Below are positions 23,755-35,830 of a stretch of DNA of 64,000 nt, piece after piece (positions within the stretch are counted from its first letter, which is position 1; each line of letters starts with the position of its first letter). The translations under genes and the position numbers were made by a program. The notes beneath the pieces were generated by a model, which searched no databases, was not told where the DNA came from, and saw nothing but the letters and a program-made list of their open reading frames with translations. This DNA comes from Pagrus major (taxonomy: Eukaryota; Chordata; Actinopteri; Spariformes; Sparidae): NCBI RefSeq assembly GCF_040436345.1, contig NC_133227.1, positions 19,900,671-19,964,670 of the forward strand. The letters are read 5' to 3'.

Positions 23755-24680
23755 CAATTATACAGCCCAATATGATGAATCACAAATCTGCCTTAAGGGC
23801 CTTATGATCCGGATAAGAAAAAACTTGCATGGAAGAGACCTTAGTGACCAGGTTTACATGCGGAAAATAGTGCAGCCTTGGTCCTTATTCCCAAAAAGAC
23901 AATATTCCTACTAAGCTGTTTAATGAAAGTGACTATTCGTCTCTTATTTCAGTTTAAATTCAGCCCTGTGTACTCGATAAAGGTGCCCCAACATGTCGTT
24001 TATCACGTTAAAAAACAGAAAAGTGGAACAGCTGGAGCTACTTGTGCCATTTGGGAGCTTTAGATTAGATTTTCTACATTTCTAAACTGACAGACTTGTT
24101 CAACCTTGCGAACCAAGCCTCCCCTCTTTCACTGCTTCAGCCACCTTCTTGAAAAGGTTGGCCTTGCGATCTTTTGCGCATATCCAAAAACATGTCAATG
24201 TCAAAGTCTTTCATTATATTTTAAAGTAGGTGTTTCTCCTTCAGACCAGAAATGTGGCCTTTTTGGGTGGCATGTATCTCTACCCCAGCCTTGCAAACTG
24301 TTGGCTTGTTTGATTGTGTACAGTGGATCCATGACAACGAACAGAGCTCAAGTGTGTCGGTAACAGCCCCAACTGAGAAGCTCATTCAGGATGCGCTGTA
24401 TCCATGGAAAGAATGATCCGAAAAAGCGAATATTGGCATATCACGTGTCTTAATGGGAAAATGCCTCATTCTGCATGAGGCCTAATTCAGAATATCCAAT
24501 TGGAATATGGTGTTATCGTGACTCGTATCAAATGTGGAATAATTGCGGTATATCAGTGTACATGTAAACAGACAGTTATTAGTAAGAGCAACAGAGGAGG
24601 GATCCCTCTACCAGGACAGACAGAATAGACCGACATGGTAAAATTACAGTGTGGACAATCAAGATGACAAAATTATAGAT
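23755..24680. repeat. Teleost repeat (acagcccaatat ... agaggagggatccctct), split by an insertion
   Basis: The left half has acagcccaatatgatgaatc and gccttaagggccttatgatc. The right half resumes at about 24590 with gagcaacagaggagggatcc and accaggacagacag. The two halves are normally contiguous in this family, as I recall it. Here the nested element at 23850-24573 separates them. Confidence 0.6.
23850..24573. mobile_element. Nested TIR-like element with gtttacatg ends
   Basis: The left end ggtttacatgcgg is matched by an inverted right end tgtacatgtaaacag. The interior shows ttcagaatatccaattggaa and related blocks. It sits inside the host repeat at 23755-24680, so it is the younger insertion. 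Confidence 0.55.
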
Positions 24681-25983
24681 GGATAAAGAGACAGATATTT
24701 CTCTCAGGAGTTGGTGGAGACCAAAACAGAGCTAAAAGAACGGTGAATAATCATCAGGTGGACAGACACGACTCCAAGTTACTCTACTGTTGTTCTGTGT
24801 CTTCTAAATAAGCGACTGTTTGACAAGCAAATGAATTAATGGAGGTTTTAGTATGCAGGTTTTCTGTTAACTTTCCCAAGAATATTTGAGAAGCCCGATC
24901 TTACTCCTGTCAGTATATAGTAGTCTAGACACAGCCAGCTAGTTTGTGGACAATGCAGCCTGTTTATTAAGGCAGCCTCTTACTCACAGGGTGTTGGAAT
25001 TACAATGCATTCTGGTATTTTGTTGGTTCAGACATCTTGGTGCAGCTCCTCTTCAACAATGGATTTCTTCTAGGTTGATAGCTGAACCTCTGAATCTCTT
25101 GTCGCTTCATTCTGAAAGACAAAAACATTTGAAATTTACTTTGGACAGCTATTTCGTGTCCTTTTAAATGAATTTTAAGATGCACAATGCTTAATCTTAG
25201 AATTATGTTATTTAATTTAAAGTTAAAACAATTTGATGAGTCAAAAGAAAGCAAATCAATCTGCATTCAATTTGCTGTTATTTTTCATGCAAAAATGCCA
25301 AAATCCACAGGACCAACAACAAGTCGTCAATATGACCGGATTTATTGTGATTTTCATCTTTTTTAGTACATTTTGTCGCTGACGTGTGTTGAGCGAGACG
25401 ATGCAGTTCACTGAGAGGTTTCACCCAAAACTAGATGATATTTGACTTTATTTACAACAAACTGCGACTTTCTTGACCTGGAAAATTATCTTTCAAATTG
25501 ACAAACATCATATGTGTGGTTCTTTTAAGCAGGATCAAAAAACTAGGTTTTTCTAAAATAAGGTCACATGGGTCCACCGGAAAGGGCGTGACTTGGGCAC
25601 GCTATACAATATCCACATTATAACCCCAATAGGAGGAAATGTAGGTTAGCAGGCAAATTGAACAAGACATTTTTTGGCATCAACTCAGCTCAGGATTAAG
25701 ATGAACATAAGGTGAACTTCTTTTACATTCAGAGTTTCAACGCTCATCTATTTTTAAACTGCCAGGATATCTCATTAAGAGACATTTTGGACTGGCTGCC
25801 ATACCAAGTCAATGATTAAAGAGCGAGGGTGTTTTCAAAGTCTGCATGCAAGTAGAGGTCAACACCTGCAGCACACATTGAATGTAACACGAGTTCAGCC
25901 AGGGTTTATAGTCTGTGAATCTGGAGGTTTTAATGAGATGGTAATGTAAACACAGTGAGTGATAGCCACTACATTAGAGAATA

Positions 25984-26014
<31 letters not shown>

Positions 26015-27704
26015 GCCGTACTGTGCCAACTCCACCGTTCTGACGGAGACTTCCTGTTTCTCAGTTTTCCACCACATTCTTCAGCGATAAGCTAATGCCA
26101 ACACACACACACAGACACACACACACAGATGGTGGGTACATGCAGTTGCTCTATAAAACAATATACACTATTTTTAGTTTGCCTGGTCGTGTTTGTTCCA
26201 GGCTGTTTTCCTCCGTTTCTTTATTTTGCCGTCTCCGTCTCCTGTGTTTTTAACATGTGCGTGATTTTGCTCTCGTCCACATTACATGATGTCACCTCTC
26301 CCTGTTTTATTTTTACACCACAGATCTACTGCAGAGTAGCAGGATGGGGTTTCTGAGAAAGAGAGCTGAGCTGTAATTGTAACAGTCGAGTGGCTGAAAC
26401 TTTAGATGCATCCTGGATACAAAGGCAACAAGTTTCGTCTTTGTATCCAGACTTATTCTTCAGTGTCGTAGACCTCCATTCTTGTTAAAAAACTATTAAA
26501 TAGTTGCCAACAAATGCACAATTTTCTCCTGTTTGAGTTGATTTGTTGACAGTAAGGAAAATGTAGAATAACTCCAGTGTTATCCTTTACCCATAACCAC
26601 TACATGGCCTTACCCCAACCCTTGGGTGAACCAAAAACCAAGTCTTAACGATAAAATGTTTACTCTCAGGGCCCGAGGTTTTTGAGTGACTTTCCTGAAC
26701 AGATTCACGTCGCCACAATGTGATTAACAGAAAATACACACACAGAGTTATCCTTGGCTGCAGCGCTGCCTCCAGCTTCGACTGCGTGACACAACTCAAT
26801 TTCACATTTCACTGTTTCCATGGCAGTCAAACAAAGAATTTTGTATTGGCAGCTTGGCTACGAGAAAAAATGATGTATACGTGCTGTCGTGCCATGACAC
26901 AGCGAGAACATTTATGGCAAGAAAAAAAAAACAAGCTGCAACACTGTCCTCAGAGCCGCCTGACGTCAATGTATAATTTATTTTTGTGCAACCTGTGTGG
27001 ACACTGGCTCGCTTCCTGTCAGCCATTGTGTGCCTCCGATCAGATAACATTTTCTAGATGCTGGTAGACAAGCATTATAATTGCCTGCTCTAAAGGCCTA
27101 CACAGCAGTTCATGAAGGTGTGGACTACTACAGTCTGCCAGTGGAGGGGAAAACAAGAATAGACAGGAACAGAAAGCACAGAAAATCATCACTATCTTAC
27201 TCACTATCTTATGGAGAAACAGGAAGTAAAATACAAACAGGCGTTGGCTTTGGCCGGCTTGACTTGTAGTGCTGGATGGATGAGTAGCCTCGCCCAGTCA
27301 ACAAATAAAGCAGCTGCTGGTTTTTCCATTAATAAGTGATGAATTAGCAGGTCACTGAAAGGAAGATGTATGTCCACTCCACATGATGTCGGTGTCAGTT
27401 TGTAGCTGTATTGTCTGGTTGAGGAGACAAGACCACAAAAGAAGTTATTTAATCAGCTTTATTAACAGCAGCACCTTTAACCTCAGACACAGCAGGCTCT
27501 GAGTAACATACTAAAATATGTGAAAATGACTTAAGGTGGACTGTTGAAATATTTTACTTCCTGTATGTTGTGCTATCAGCTACTGGTATGATTGATTTCC
27601 TTCTATATTAAAATGTTGGTTTCAATTATTTCAAATCGTTAAATTGAAAGAGTTAATTATCAGTTTTTACCATTCTCTCAGGGGAAAAAAATCGATGTTT
27701 TAAA

Positions 27705-28030
27705 CATGGGCTGTATGAAATAGTGGACGTTGCCACTGTGATGTCACTCATTGGTTTGTGGACTACCATTTTGAAGCCTTGAGTTTGGCTTGACAGCGGT
27801 TACCATCTTAGTTGTTTGGAGCCAGAAGTGACATCGCTCCATTGCATCACCTCTATCCTGGGTTAGCCGGTTGCCGTAGTAGCGACTTTAAACATACCTT
27901 AATACATCATCCGTTTACTTCAAGCAGGACCATAATTTGCTGTATTACCAATAATCATGCTGTATTAAAGAAGACTTGAAACTAGTGACTGAGACCATAC
28001 AGTCAGTAGGAAAACTGGTTACAGAGGCAA
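27705..28030. repeat. Dispersed repeat with tgatgtcactcattggtttg core
   Basis: The blocks catgggctgtatgaaatagt, tgtggactaccattttgaag, ttggagccagaagtgaca and gacttgaaactagtgactga occur in order, as in a family I know from several fish genomes. The class is unassigned. Confidence 0.55.
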
Positions 28031-28439
28031 TAAATCAAGTGAGAAGTAATTTGCTCATAAGCTTACATGCAATCAGACTTCTTTTTGAAACCAGTGGCAA
28101 TTTGGGATCTGCTTCACTTTTCAGACCTGGAAGCTTTGTTTGCTATTTGTTATACCGTCTTTAGTTTTAAAATAAGTATTTTAAGCCAGATGCCTTTTAA
28201 AAAAGTTAAGTTTTCTGTTGCTGGAAGACAAAGTTCAAAGCAATTTACAGCAAATACTGTCATCTGTTCGTGAGTAAGGGTCAGCATATACATCTGCAGG
28301 CAGAGAATGAAGAGAAAAATGTGAAGAAAACCCAAAATAGCCACCGAGTCATAATTCAAAAACACATTGTTTAACTACAGACTGTTTGGGCTGCAGATGA
28401 TATTTTTGGCTATACTAGAAGGGGCTTCAGGAATGACAA

Positions 28440-28905
28440 CATCTGTCAATCAACCTAATTGGAGAAGACTGAAATATCTCAACTATAAGTTAGACTGTCA
28501 TAACATTTTCGGCTGATATTTGCAGTACGATCCCGGGAAGATGAATCCTACCAACTTTGCTGAGGCCCTTACTCTTCCTGTAGCGCCGACATGAGGTTCA
28601 CACATGTGGTTTTGAGACAAATGCCCTAAACAGTTGCATTAAATTTGATACACACATCCAATGAATTGTAATAACTCCTCAGACTTTCATCCAGCGCCAC
28701 CATCTGGTCATAATTTCAGTTTGTGCAATATTTCACGACGGGCAAAACTACTTATCAGTGTGCTAGTTTGCTAAACTAAAAGATAGTGAACAAGGTAAAT
28801 AGTATTCCTGCTTGGTAGCAGCATGTTAGCAATGCCATTTGTCAGCATGGTATTAGCACGTACGTTAGCATGGTGACGTTAGCGTTTAGCAGCCACACAC
28901 AGCAA
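28440..28905. repeat. Dispersed repeat with gcatgttagcaatg / gttagcatgg blocks
   Basis: Contains ccaactttgctgaggccctt, cgccaccatctggtcataat and runs of (a)gttagcat typical of a repeated teleost sequence. It shows no coding. Confidence 0.45.
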
Positions 28906-28984
28906 CGTGGCCTGGCTTTCGTCCAGAACTGTATTTATTTCAAAACCAACACAATTTTAGTTCTTCTTTTTGAATGAAAAAAGG

Positions 28985-29335
28985 ACCCCTTAAAGAAGAA
29001 GAAGAAATTCAAACCCAGAATTTTAATATTTACAATGTTGATGAGATAATAAAACAAACTCAGAAATATTTATATTTTCCATAACTGAATAAACAAGCTG
29101 TTCTCAGAGGAAACTAAGAACACTGTTTTAAGCTAGAAAGGTGGCAGGGTCCGCCAAATATAAACAAAGTTAAACAGTATGAAAGTTTGTTGTTCTTTAG
29201 GGTCAGTTTGTTTATTCAGTTTATTCAGTCATGAAAACAAAGAGAGTTTTATTTAGGCCTAAAAAAATGTCCATGAAGATCTTTCTCTTCTGATTACATT
29301 TTTTTCCCAAAAAACTACATAGTGCACCTTTAGAT
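28985..29335. repeat. Repeat with ctatgtagttt ends, copy 2
   Basis: It shares aagctgttctcagaggaaac and aggtggcagggtccgcc with 3742-4045 and ends actacatagtgcaccttta, the inverse of that copy's start. The two copies are diverged but collinear. Confidence 0.65.
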
Positions 29336-29837
29336 GAATGTTGGCGTGTCCTACAGTGTGTTGTATAAGAGCTGTTAGAGACCAAAAAAGGAGAGACTAG
29401 TAGGACAAATATGAAGGTCAAGTCTTGAATCTCAAAAAACACTAATCTATTTTCAACCCAAAACCGTTACATAATGATTTCCACATTCAAAAAGGGAGTG
29501 TTAATGGTAGGATTTTAAAAACTGGGCTACCTCTGTCCACCTGTGACTGATAAAGACAGCCATCACCGTTAAAAACCCCACATCTGTGGACCCTTTGCTA
29601 AAATAAAGGAATCCTTGATCCGTCTGTGATTTTTGCTCAGAGTTTGAGGAGAATCACAACAAGAAGGAGGATTTGAATGTTTGTGAATGCAGCCAAAACT
29701 TGTGGTAACATCGGTCCTGTGCCAAAACCAGAACTTCCTCATGAATCTGTGCTGACATGCTGCTCCAACCGGGATGGTGAACGCTATAGTTTGAGGTTTC
29801 GGTGGTCTGCTAGGGAGTGGTCCATGTAAGAGGTGGA

Positions 29838-29838
29838 G

Positions 29839-29874
<36 letters not shown>

Positions 29875-29969
29875 GAGGTTCTGTCAAAGACTTGTCAACC
29901 TTCCAGATCTCACCACAGTAGTCATACCAGGCATTCCTTCATGTGTTCACCTTACACACACGCACACGG

Positions 29970-30049
<80 letters not shown>
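29838..30049. repeat. (TG)n tract and long (CA)n tract in inverted arrangement
   Basis: A (TG)n run at 29838-29872 is followed about 100 bp later by an uninterrupted (CA)n of about 79 bp (29971-30049). Cys/Val and Thr/His poly-dipeptide frames in both orientations are repeat artefacts. Confidence 0.95.
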
Positions 30050-30051
<2 letters not shown>

Positions 30052-30439
30052 CTCTCTCACAGCACTTTTGGAGAATTCCTCGCGGTCGGCCAGCATGAAC
30101 TTGATGTGGGAAATAACCCGGTGAACAGACTTGTATTCCTCGACATTTCTATGTTTGTGTCGTTGTGATTTTGCCATCGTGTTGTTTATTATTGACCCTC
30201 TGAAATCCTGACCCTGTAATCACGGCTCTGTGATGGAGTTATGATGAACAACATGGTGATTTTGGGTCTATGTTTAGGAGGTTTGTGTGCGTTTTTTTTC
30301 TTTTAGGGAGAGCGATTTTTGGACTGTTGTGTGAGAACTCAGTTTCATAAGGATGCTTACGACATCCTTACGGTAATTAGTCTCAGTCTTTCATCCAGTT
30401 TTGGAACTTTTTAATATAACCTGAAGGTTGACAGTAAGA

Positions 30440-30965
30440 AGTATTCAGATTATTTACTTAAGTAAAACTACCACAATGTAAAAACTCCATTATAAGTACA
30501 AATCCTGCATTCAAGCTACTGAAGACAGATAAGCATAATTTAATCAATGGAAAATAAAAATGTTCATCACGCAGAAAAATGGCCCATGGTAGTGTGATAT
30601 TATTGTATATTATATTATGGAAATGTTAATAGTGAGACATTTATTTGCAAGCAGCATTTTACCCTAGTAGTTTGTTGAGGTGGAGCATATTTTAACAACT
30701 TTTTACACTGATGGGTAGTTAAATTTAGAGCAACGGCAACATATTTTATGAGCTTTTTGTTTGATTAGCATGAAACTTTAATTTGTAACATTAACTATAA
30801 GTTATAAAATAAAATAAATGGAGTGAAGTAAAAAAAAAATCTCTGAAATAGTAGTGGGTAGAACTATAAATGAAATAGCATAAAATGAAAATACTGAACT
30901 AAACTACAAGTACAAGAAATCTGTACTTAAGTGTAGTACTTGAGTAAATGTTGATTAAATCTCAC
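30440..30965. repeat. acttaagtaaaa-type dispersed repeat
   Basis: It begins tttacttaagtaaaactacc with ccacaatgtaaaaactccat and ends tgtacttaagtgtagtactt. This is a teleost family related by its ends to 2073-2400. Confidence 0.55.
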
Positions 30966-32123
30966 TATTACACTTTCTGTACTGAACCTGATTATCTTCT
31001 GACTGAGTGTATTACATTTTAGTTTTTAGGGATTTTTAAAAAAACAAACAAACAAAAAAAACACCTAGATGTTTTAGGAACATCTGGTTGAATTGATTTT
31101 GCTGTAAAAAAACAAAACAAAACCCCAAAACACTGAAAATTACCGTAAAATAGGTTCTTGACCTGCTGATTAAGAACCCTGAAACAATAAATCACTTGAT
31201 GGTTAAACTCCACACTGCATGTTGTGCAAACTGTATTTTATTTCCCAATAAAATAGATTTGGCAGGGATGTGTATGTGAAAATGCCAGAATCTGATTCAA
31301 AAACAGGAAATAAGATTTTAAATTCCCTCATCAGAGTGATCACGATCCATACTTGTGTCATTAGTCATTTGTCTGCCTATGATACCAGCTTCATTGTCCA
31401 AGTTATCAGTTGTATGAGCTGTTTTGTCAGGCAGAGATAAGATGTATGAGTGAGGACGTGAATGTTATGCACATATGCAAACACACAGAAACAGATACGT
31501 GCACCTGGTTGCTAGGTTCTCTCACAAAACAAATATTTAAAACTCAAGAGCAGGGAATCTTATCAGCGAAATGCAGCAGTAAATATTAAATAATATTTTT
31601 AATTTCGCTTGAGTCCCACACGTAGTGGGACAACAGCACCTCTATGTGGTGGTTTCAGCTAAACTTTTCAAAACCTCAAGAGCAGCTGATGAGTGTTACA
31701 AACAACTCTAAAGTGCACCAAACAATACAGTGACATTTAAACAAAGTGGTAAAAGGACCAAACCCTAATTGTTCACTATTTGTGCAGCAACCAACAGTGC
31801 CCCTGTGTGGTGTTATCAGTAGTTTTCTGTGTTGGAAGAAAGATATAAAATTCATATATCACATTGCACTAACCCTTTTGTGTGTACTTTTTCTTTTCTT
31901 TCATACTGTATATTGCATTTTTTGGTCATTGATGTTAGTTTATTTATGTCAAGCACAATATCAGGGGAGGCACAATGCATTTAACTGCACAATGTATAAA
32001 TAAACACAGTATTGTAAAATCAGCATTGTTTTTAACATGATTCCTACATGATGAGCTGGATTTTTACCCTTTCTCTCCATCTTGCTTTATTAGTTGCAGT
32101 TCTGAGTCTCCCTCGGTGTGACG

Positions 32124-33802
32124 ATGGCAGACAGCTCACACTGTTTCTACTGTCGGGAGGACCTCGGGGGAAAGAGGTTCGTCCGCAATGAAGGCAAGCC
32201 GGTGTGCGTCCGCTGCCACACCAAGTTCTGCGCCAACACCTGCGCCGAGTGTCATCGACCCATCCCTGTGGAATCAAAGGTGCGCTTTATCATGCATGTA
32301 CTTGTTATCAGGTCTGTGTTGCCCGCATTTATTCGCCCCCACATACCTCTCATCAAACTCTCCCCTCCTTCCTCCATCAGGAGCTCAGCCATAAGGGCCG
32401 GTACTGGCACGAGGAGTGTTTCCGTTGTGCAAAGTGCTACAAGCCTCTGGCCAAGGAGCCCTTCAGCACCAAGGATGATCGCATCATGTGTGGGAAGTGC
32501 TGCTCCAAAGAGGACGCTCCACGCTGCCACGGCTGCTATAAACCCATACTGGCTGGTAAGACAACCAACTTTAAACCCTACAGAAGACTTAATAAAACTA
32601 ATAAACTAATTTAATTAAAGAAATGTGCAGATTTAGGGTTGGAACTAAAAATAGAGAAAAAAATGAGAGATTCAACTTGCCTTCATTACCTGTTTTTCTG
32701 ACCTAATAAATCTCCCCATCTGTCATCTTCTGCAGGCACAGAGAGTGTGGAGTACAAAGGCAACTCGTGGCACGATGAGTGTTTCACCTGTTACAACTGT
32801 AAGCGACCAATAGGATCGCAGAGTTTCCTCTCCAAAGGAACGGATGTGTACTGCAGCCCCTGCTATGACAAGAAGTTTGCCAAACACTGCGTCAGCTGCA
32901 AAAAGGTTTGCTTTTTTCTTTTCAAAACAAGAACAGACCGACTTTCCTTATTCTTCCTAAAAGCAAGAGTTGAACATGAACACCCTGAGCAGGATATGAT
33001 AAACGTTTTCAAGGTCGTCGTTTTTAACTAGAGACTGGAATGGAGAGGTAAAGGGAGGTTAAAATTTAAAAGTGGTACCAACATCATGAACTCGCGTATG
33101 AAGATCCCTGTATTGTTTTGTTGCATTGAAAGCACAAAATTGTATCAATAAAACAAAAAGGACTTTAACATAAATGCTGTGGTAATACTGCTGTTCTTCT
33201 CCTCCATCTATCTCCAGCCTATAACCTCTGGAGGAGTGAACTACCAGGATCAGCCGTGGCACAGCCACTGTTTCGTGTGCAGCTCCTGCTCAAAGCCCCT
33301 GGCAGGGACGAGTTTCACCAACCACCAGGACCAGGCCTTCTGCGTCGACTGCTACAAGAGCTCTGTGGCGAAGAAATGCAGCGGCTGCCAAAACCCCATC
33401 ACAGGTTGCTTGAAATACAAACTGAGAATTATGTTGTTCTAAAATACAGATGAAAAAAACGTAAAGTAAAGTAAATAGGATATAGTCGAATGATATTTTC
33501 TGACTTTCTTAGTTCAGCACAATTTCACCTGAATGGAAATACCGAGCCAGTGTGTGCTGATGCTTTTCGTACTGTTTCAGGATTAAAGTCCAAGGTTTGA
33601 AAGGCATTTCTAGGTCATAAAGTCGGTCTCTACCTCTCCTCTCTTCTCAGGTTTTGGTAAAGGAGTGAACGTGGTGAACTACGAGGGCAGCTCCTGGCAT
33701 GAATACTGCTTCAACTGTAAGAGATGCTCCCTCAGTCTGGCCAACAAGCGTTTCGTAACCAAGGGCAAAGACATCCTCTGCAGCACCTGTAGCGACAAGT
33801 AG
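32124..33802 (+). CDS. fhl1: Four and a half LIM domains protein 1
   Basis: Coding exons: 32124-32279, 32381-32555, 32736-32905, 33218-33404 and 33651-33802. The total is 840 nt, or 279 aa; human FHL1 is 280. The ATG (A at -3, G at +4) lies 24 nt into an exon that starts at 32100 and follows an in-frame TGA. The half LIM finger is CFYC...C..C. Four full LIM domains follow, roughly one per exon: [33 protein letters not shown] and [11 protein letters not shown]. The blocks KFCANTC, YQDQPWH and NPITGFGKG favour FHL1 over FHL2. The protein has no catalytic site. In the family it is a zinc-finger adaptor at sarcomeres and focal adhesions and in the nucleus of muscle cells. The a/b duplicate cannot be assigned. 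Confidence 0.95.
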
Positions 33803-34603
33803 AGATGGAGCACCTGCACACTGTCTAACAGCAGTTTATACAGTATCGTCATTATTTTTGTCTGTTTTATTTTTACATAAAGGAAAAAGGCATTCAATAT
33901 TTTGTTTGATATTTGGGCGATTACCCACAAAGTGATGGGAACATTGGGACCAGAATGTTGTTCATTGTTGATGTTTGCTCTGACGCTGTGTGCTAACATA
34001 CAAAGTGCTGAGTGAAGGTAATGAAATCAGTTAGAAGTGAGATGCTCAAAAGATAAATGGTATGTAGCCAAGTCTGGCAGTTTCCTGTGTCACACAATAT
34101 GATACAAACACATATCAGAACAATGTACGTGTTTTACAAAGTAATGTTTTGAACCACTTCTTCTCCTGTTTACATGTAAACATCTAAAGCAAATGAGCAG
34201 CAGATTAATTATTATTCTTATTATTATTATTTTTAATAATTATTATTAGCATAACTTACCCTCATGGAAGACAACAGCAACAGATTTTTTTTAAATGAGC
34301 TGATGGTTGTAAGATTCATCACTTTCATTCAACACAGCGTATGCTAAAGTGTTAGCATAAAGCTAGAGGGCAGCCTGTACTTTTCAGTTAAAAATCAGTG
34401 CTTGTATGTTGTAATTACGTGACAGAAATTAGAAATTAATACATGAATTGGGGTTTTTTTGATTGTATTTTTTTTAGCACAAATATAATACCATTAATGC
34501 CTTGTTTTTCTGTGTTTTGTGTTTTTATAACCAAAATGATATCTATATTTGTAATTGCTAACTGCCAAAGGATTACTATTATTTTTATTATATGTTTCAA
34601 GTA

Positions 34604-34609
34604 AATAAA
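34604..34609 (+). terminator. fhl1: Poly(A) signal AATAAA, fhl1 (proximal)
   Basis: This is a canonical hexamer in gtaaataaac, about 0.8 kb after the stop codon. Confidence 0.55.
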
Positions 34610-34714
34610 CTTTTATGCACTTTTCTTAATCATTTTCCCGCCAAAAAAAGAGGAAATATAAATATTAAATTGGAATTTATACAAACCGTATGCCTTGGTG
34701 TGTTTTTAAAGTGA

Positions 34715-34720
34715 AATAAA
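34715..34720 (+). terminator. fhl1: Poly(A) signal AATAAA, fhl1 (distal)
   Basis: A canonical hexamer in gtgaaataaac, followed by a T/G-rich stretch (tgcatttgtttttattc). Confidence 0.55.
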
Positions 34721-35229
34721 CTTTCTACAAAACTGAGCATTGCATTTGTTTTTATTCATTTCATGTTGCTTTTAAACACGAGATGCAATTTGTCATTATT
34801 ACCATGTAGATAAGGGTTTAACAATGAATGTCTGGTGGGGGATGGACCCTGGAACTCAACAGGTTCTTCTATATGTAGGAAGAAAATGATTGTCTTGCTC
34901 AAGTAACTGGAAAAGTCGATGGCAATTCTTAACGTTACTTGTTTAACACAGTAAACGACCTATTAAAGGTCACTATAGTATTTTTATATGAGCTTTATAG
35001 AGTAATAAAAAAAGCATACGCTGCTTAGCTTCACATGTGCGGGCAGAGTGTTTAGAAGAAGCAGCGCTTGTTTGTCACAACCAATCATGTCTTTGTGTGG
35101 GAGTCAACAGGTAAGATGACATGTACACACACATTGTCTCTCCCTCCTCTCTCTCTCCGGCACACAGGCCCAGACACACATAATTAAACGAGTCGACCAA
35201 TCACAGCAACGACACACTGGTCTCCGCTC

Positions 35230-35421
35230 CACAGACAGTCAAACTATCTTTGTTTGCAGAGAAGTGTTTGTGGTTCATCTTATGATCCGACTCAGGTTGT
35301 TGTTTGAAACCAATGAGGCACTTTGAGGTTCCGTGCAGTAACAAGTATCGCTGCTTCTGTGAGTTTGGACCAGGATTTACTTTTAGAGATCTCTTTTGCT
35401 TTTAGGATTTTATTTATGCAG
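35230..35421 (+). other. adgrg4: Probable non-coding first exon of the adhesion GPCR gene
   Basis: A strong donor TGCAG|GTAAGT ends at 35421. The next plausible acceptor, cttttcag at 35821-35823, opens the exon with the signal-peptide ATG at 35831. The start is unknown. The gap 34741-35230 after fhl1 has no other gene, so the promoter must be within roughly 500 bp. Confidence 0.45.
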
Positions 35422-35830
35422 GTAAGTGGTTCTTCAATTTTTTCAAGGCTTGAAAGGTGTATTTCAATAAATCTTGGCATTGTGCTTTAAAATCAGCATT
35501 ACAGAACATTTACATGATTAAATGATCCTCATTTTTAAACAGAGACAAAATGATGAGGCCTTTCTTATTAACATCTACAGTTTCTTGTTTTAGTTAGAGC
35601 ACAAATGTTCTTCAAAATGAAAAATACTAAAATGGAAATAAACTTCTGTTTCTGTGATTAAAACCTGAAAATCCTACATTTCAGATGAATAAAAAGAATT
35701 TAATGGAATGAGAATATTGCTTTTTTCACATAAAGTCTTCGTAGAAGTTGTTTTACTCAGTTAATATATAAAAGTTCCTCTAACTTAAAAATATTCTTCT
35801 CGTAAATAAACTTCTCTTTTCAGATTTGAG

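Larger units (their letters stand above)
19286..32099 (+). other. fhl1: 12.8-kb first intron of fhl1
   Basis: No coding exon can be supported in this stretch. It contains (TG)n/(CA)n tracts at 19698-19746, 19904-19931, 21359-21386, 25986-26014 and 26100-26127, and the dispersed elements listed separately. Open frames such as those over 21197-21460, 23422-23607 and 26720-27067 are short and repeat-derived or isolated. A purine-rich, CpG-containing block at 23320-23400 ending cttctg|gtaaaa could be an alternative first exon but is unproven. Confidence 0.6.
33803..34740 (+). other. fhl1: 3' UTR of fhl1
   Basis: It is non-coding and AT-rich, with an (ATT)n-like block near 34210-34250. The tandem AATAAA hexamers at 34604 and 34715 imply two possible 3' ends. 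No other feature was seen. Confidence 0.6.

Noticed and set aside
26720..27067. 115-aa plus-strand open frame in fhl1 intron 1
   Set aside because: It has no recognisable domain, signal or splice partner, and the length is within chance expectation for 64 kb.
29833..30177. Three frames of 76-111 aa over the (TG)n/(CA)n tracts
   Set aside because: Poly His-Thr or Val-Cys is a microsatellite artefact.
34741..35230. A map7d3 remnant between fhl1 and adgrg4
   Set aside because: I see no coding or coiled-coil-like sequence in this roughly 500-bp gap.
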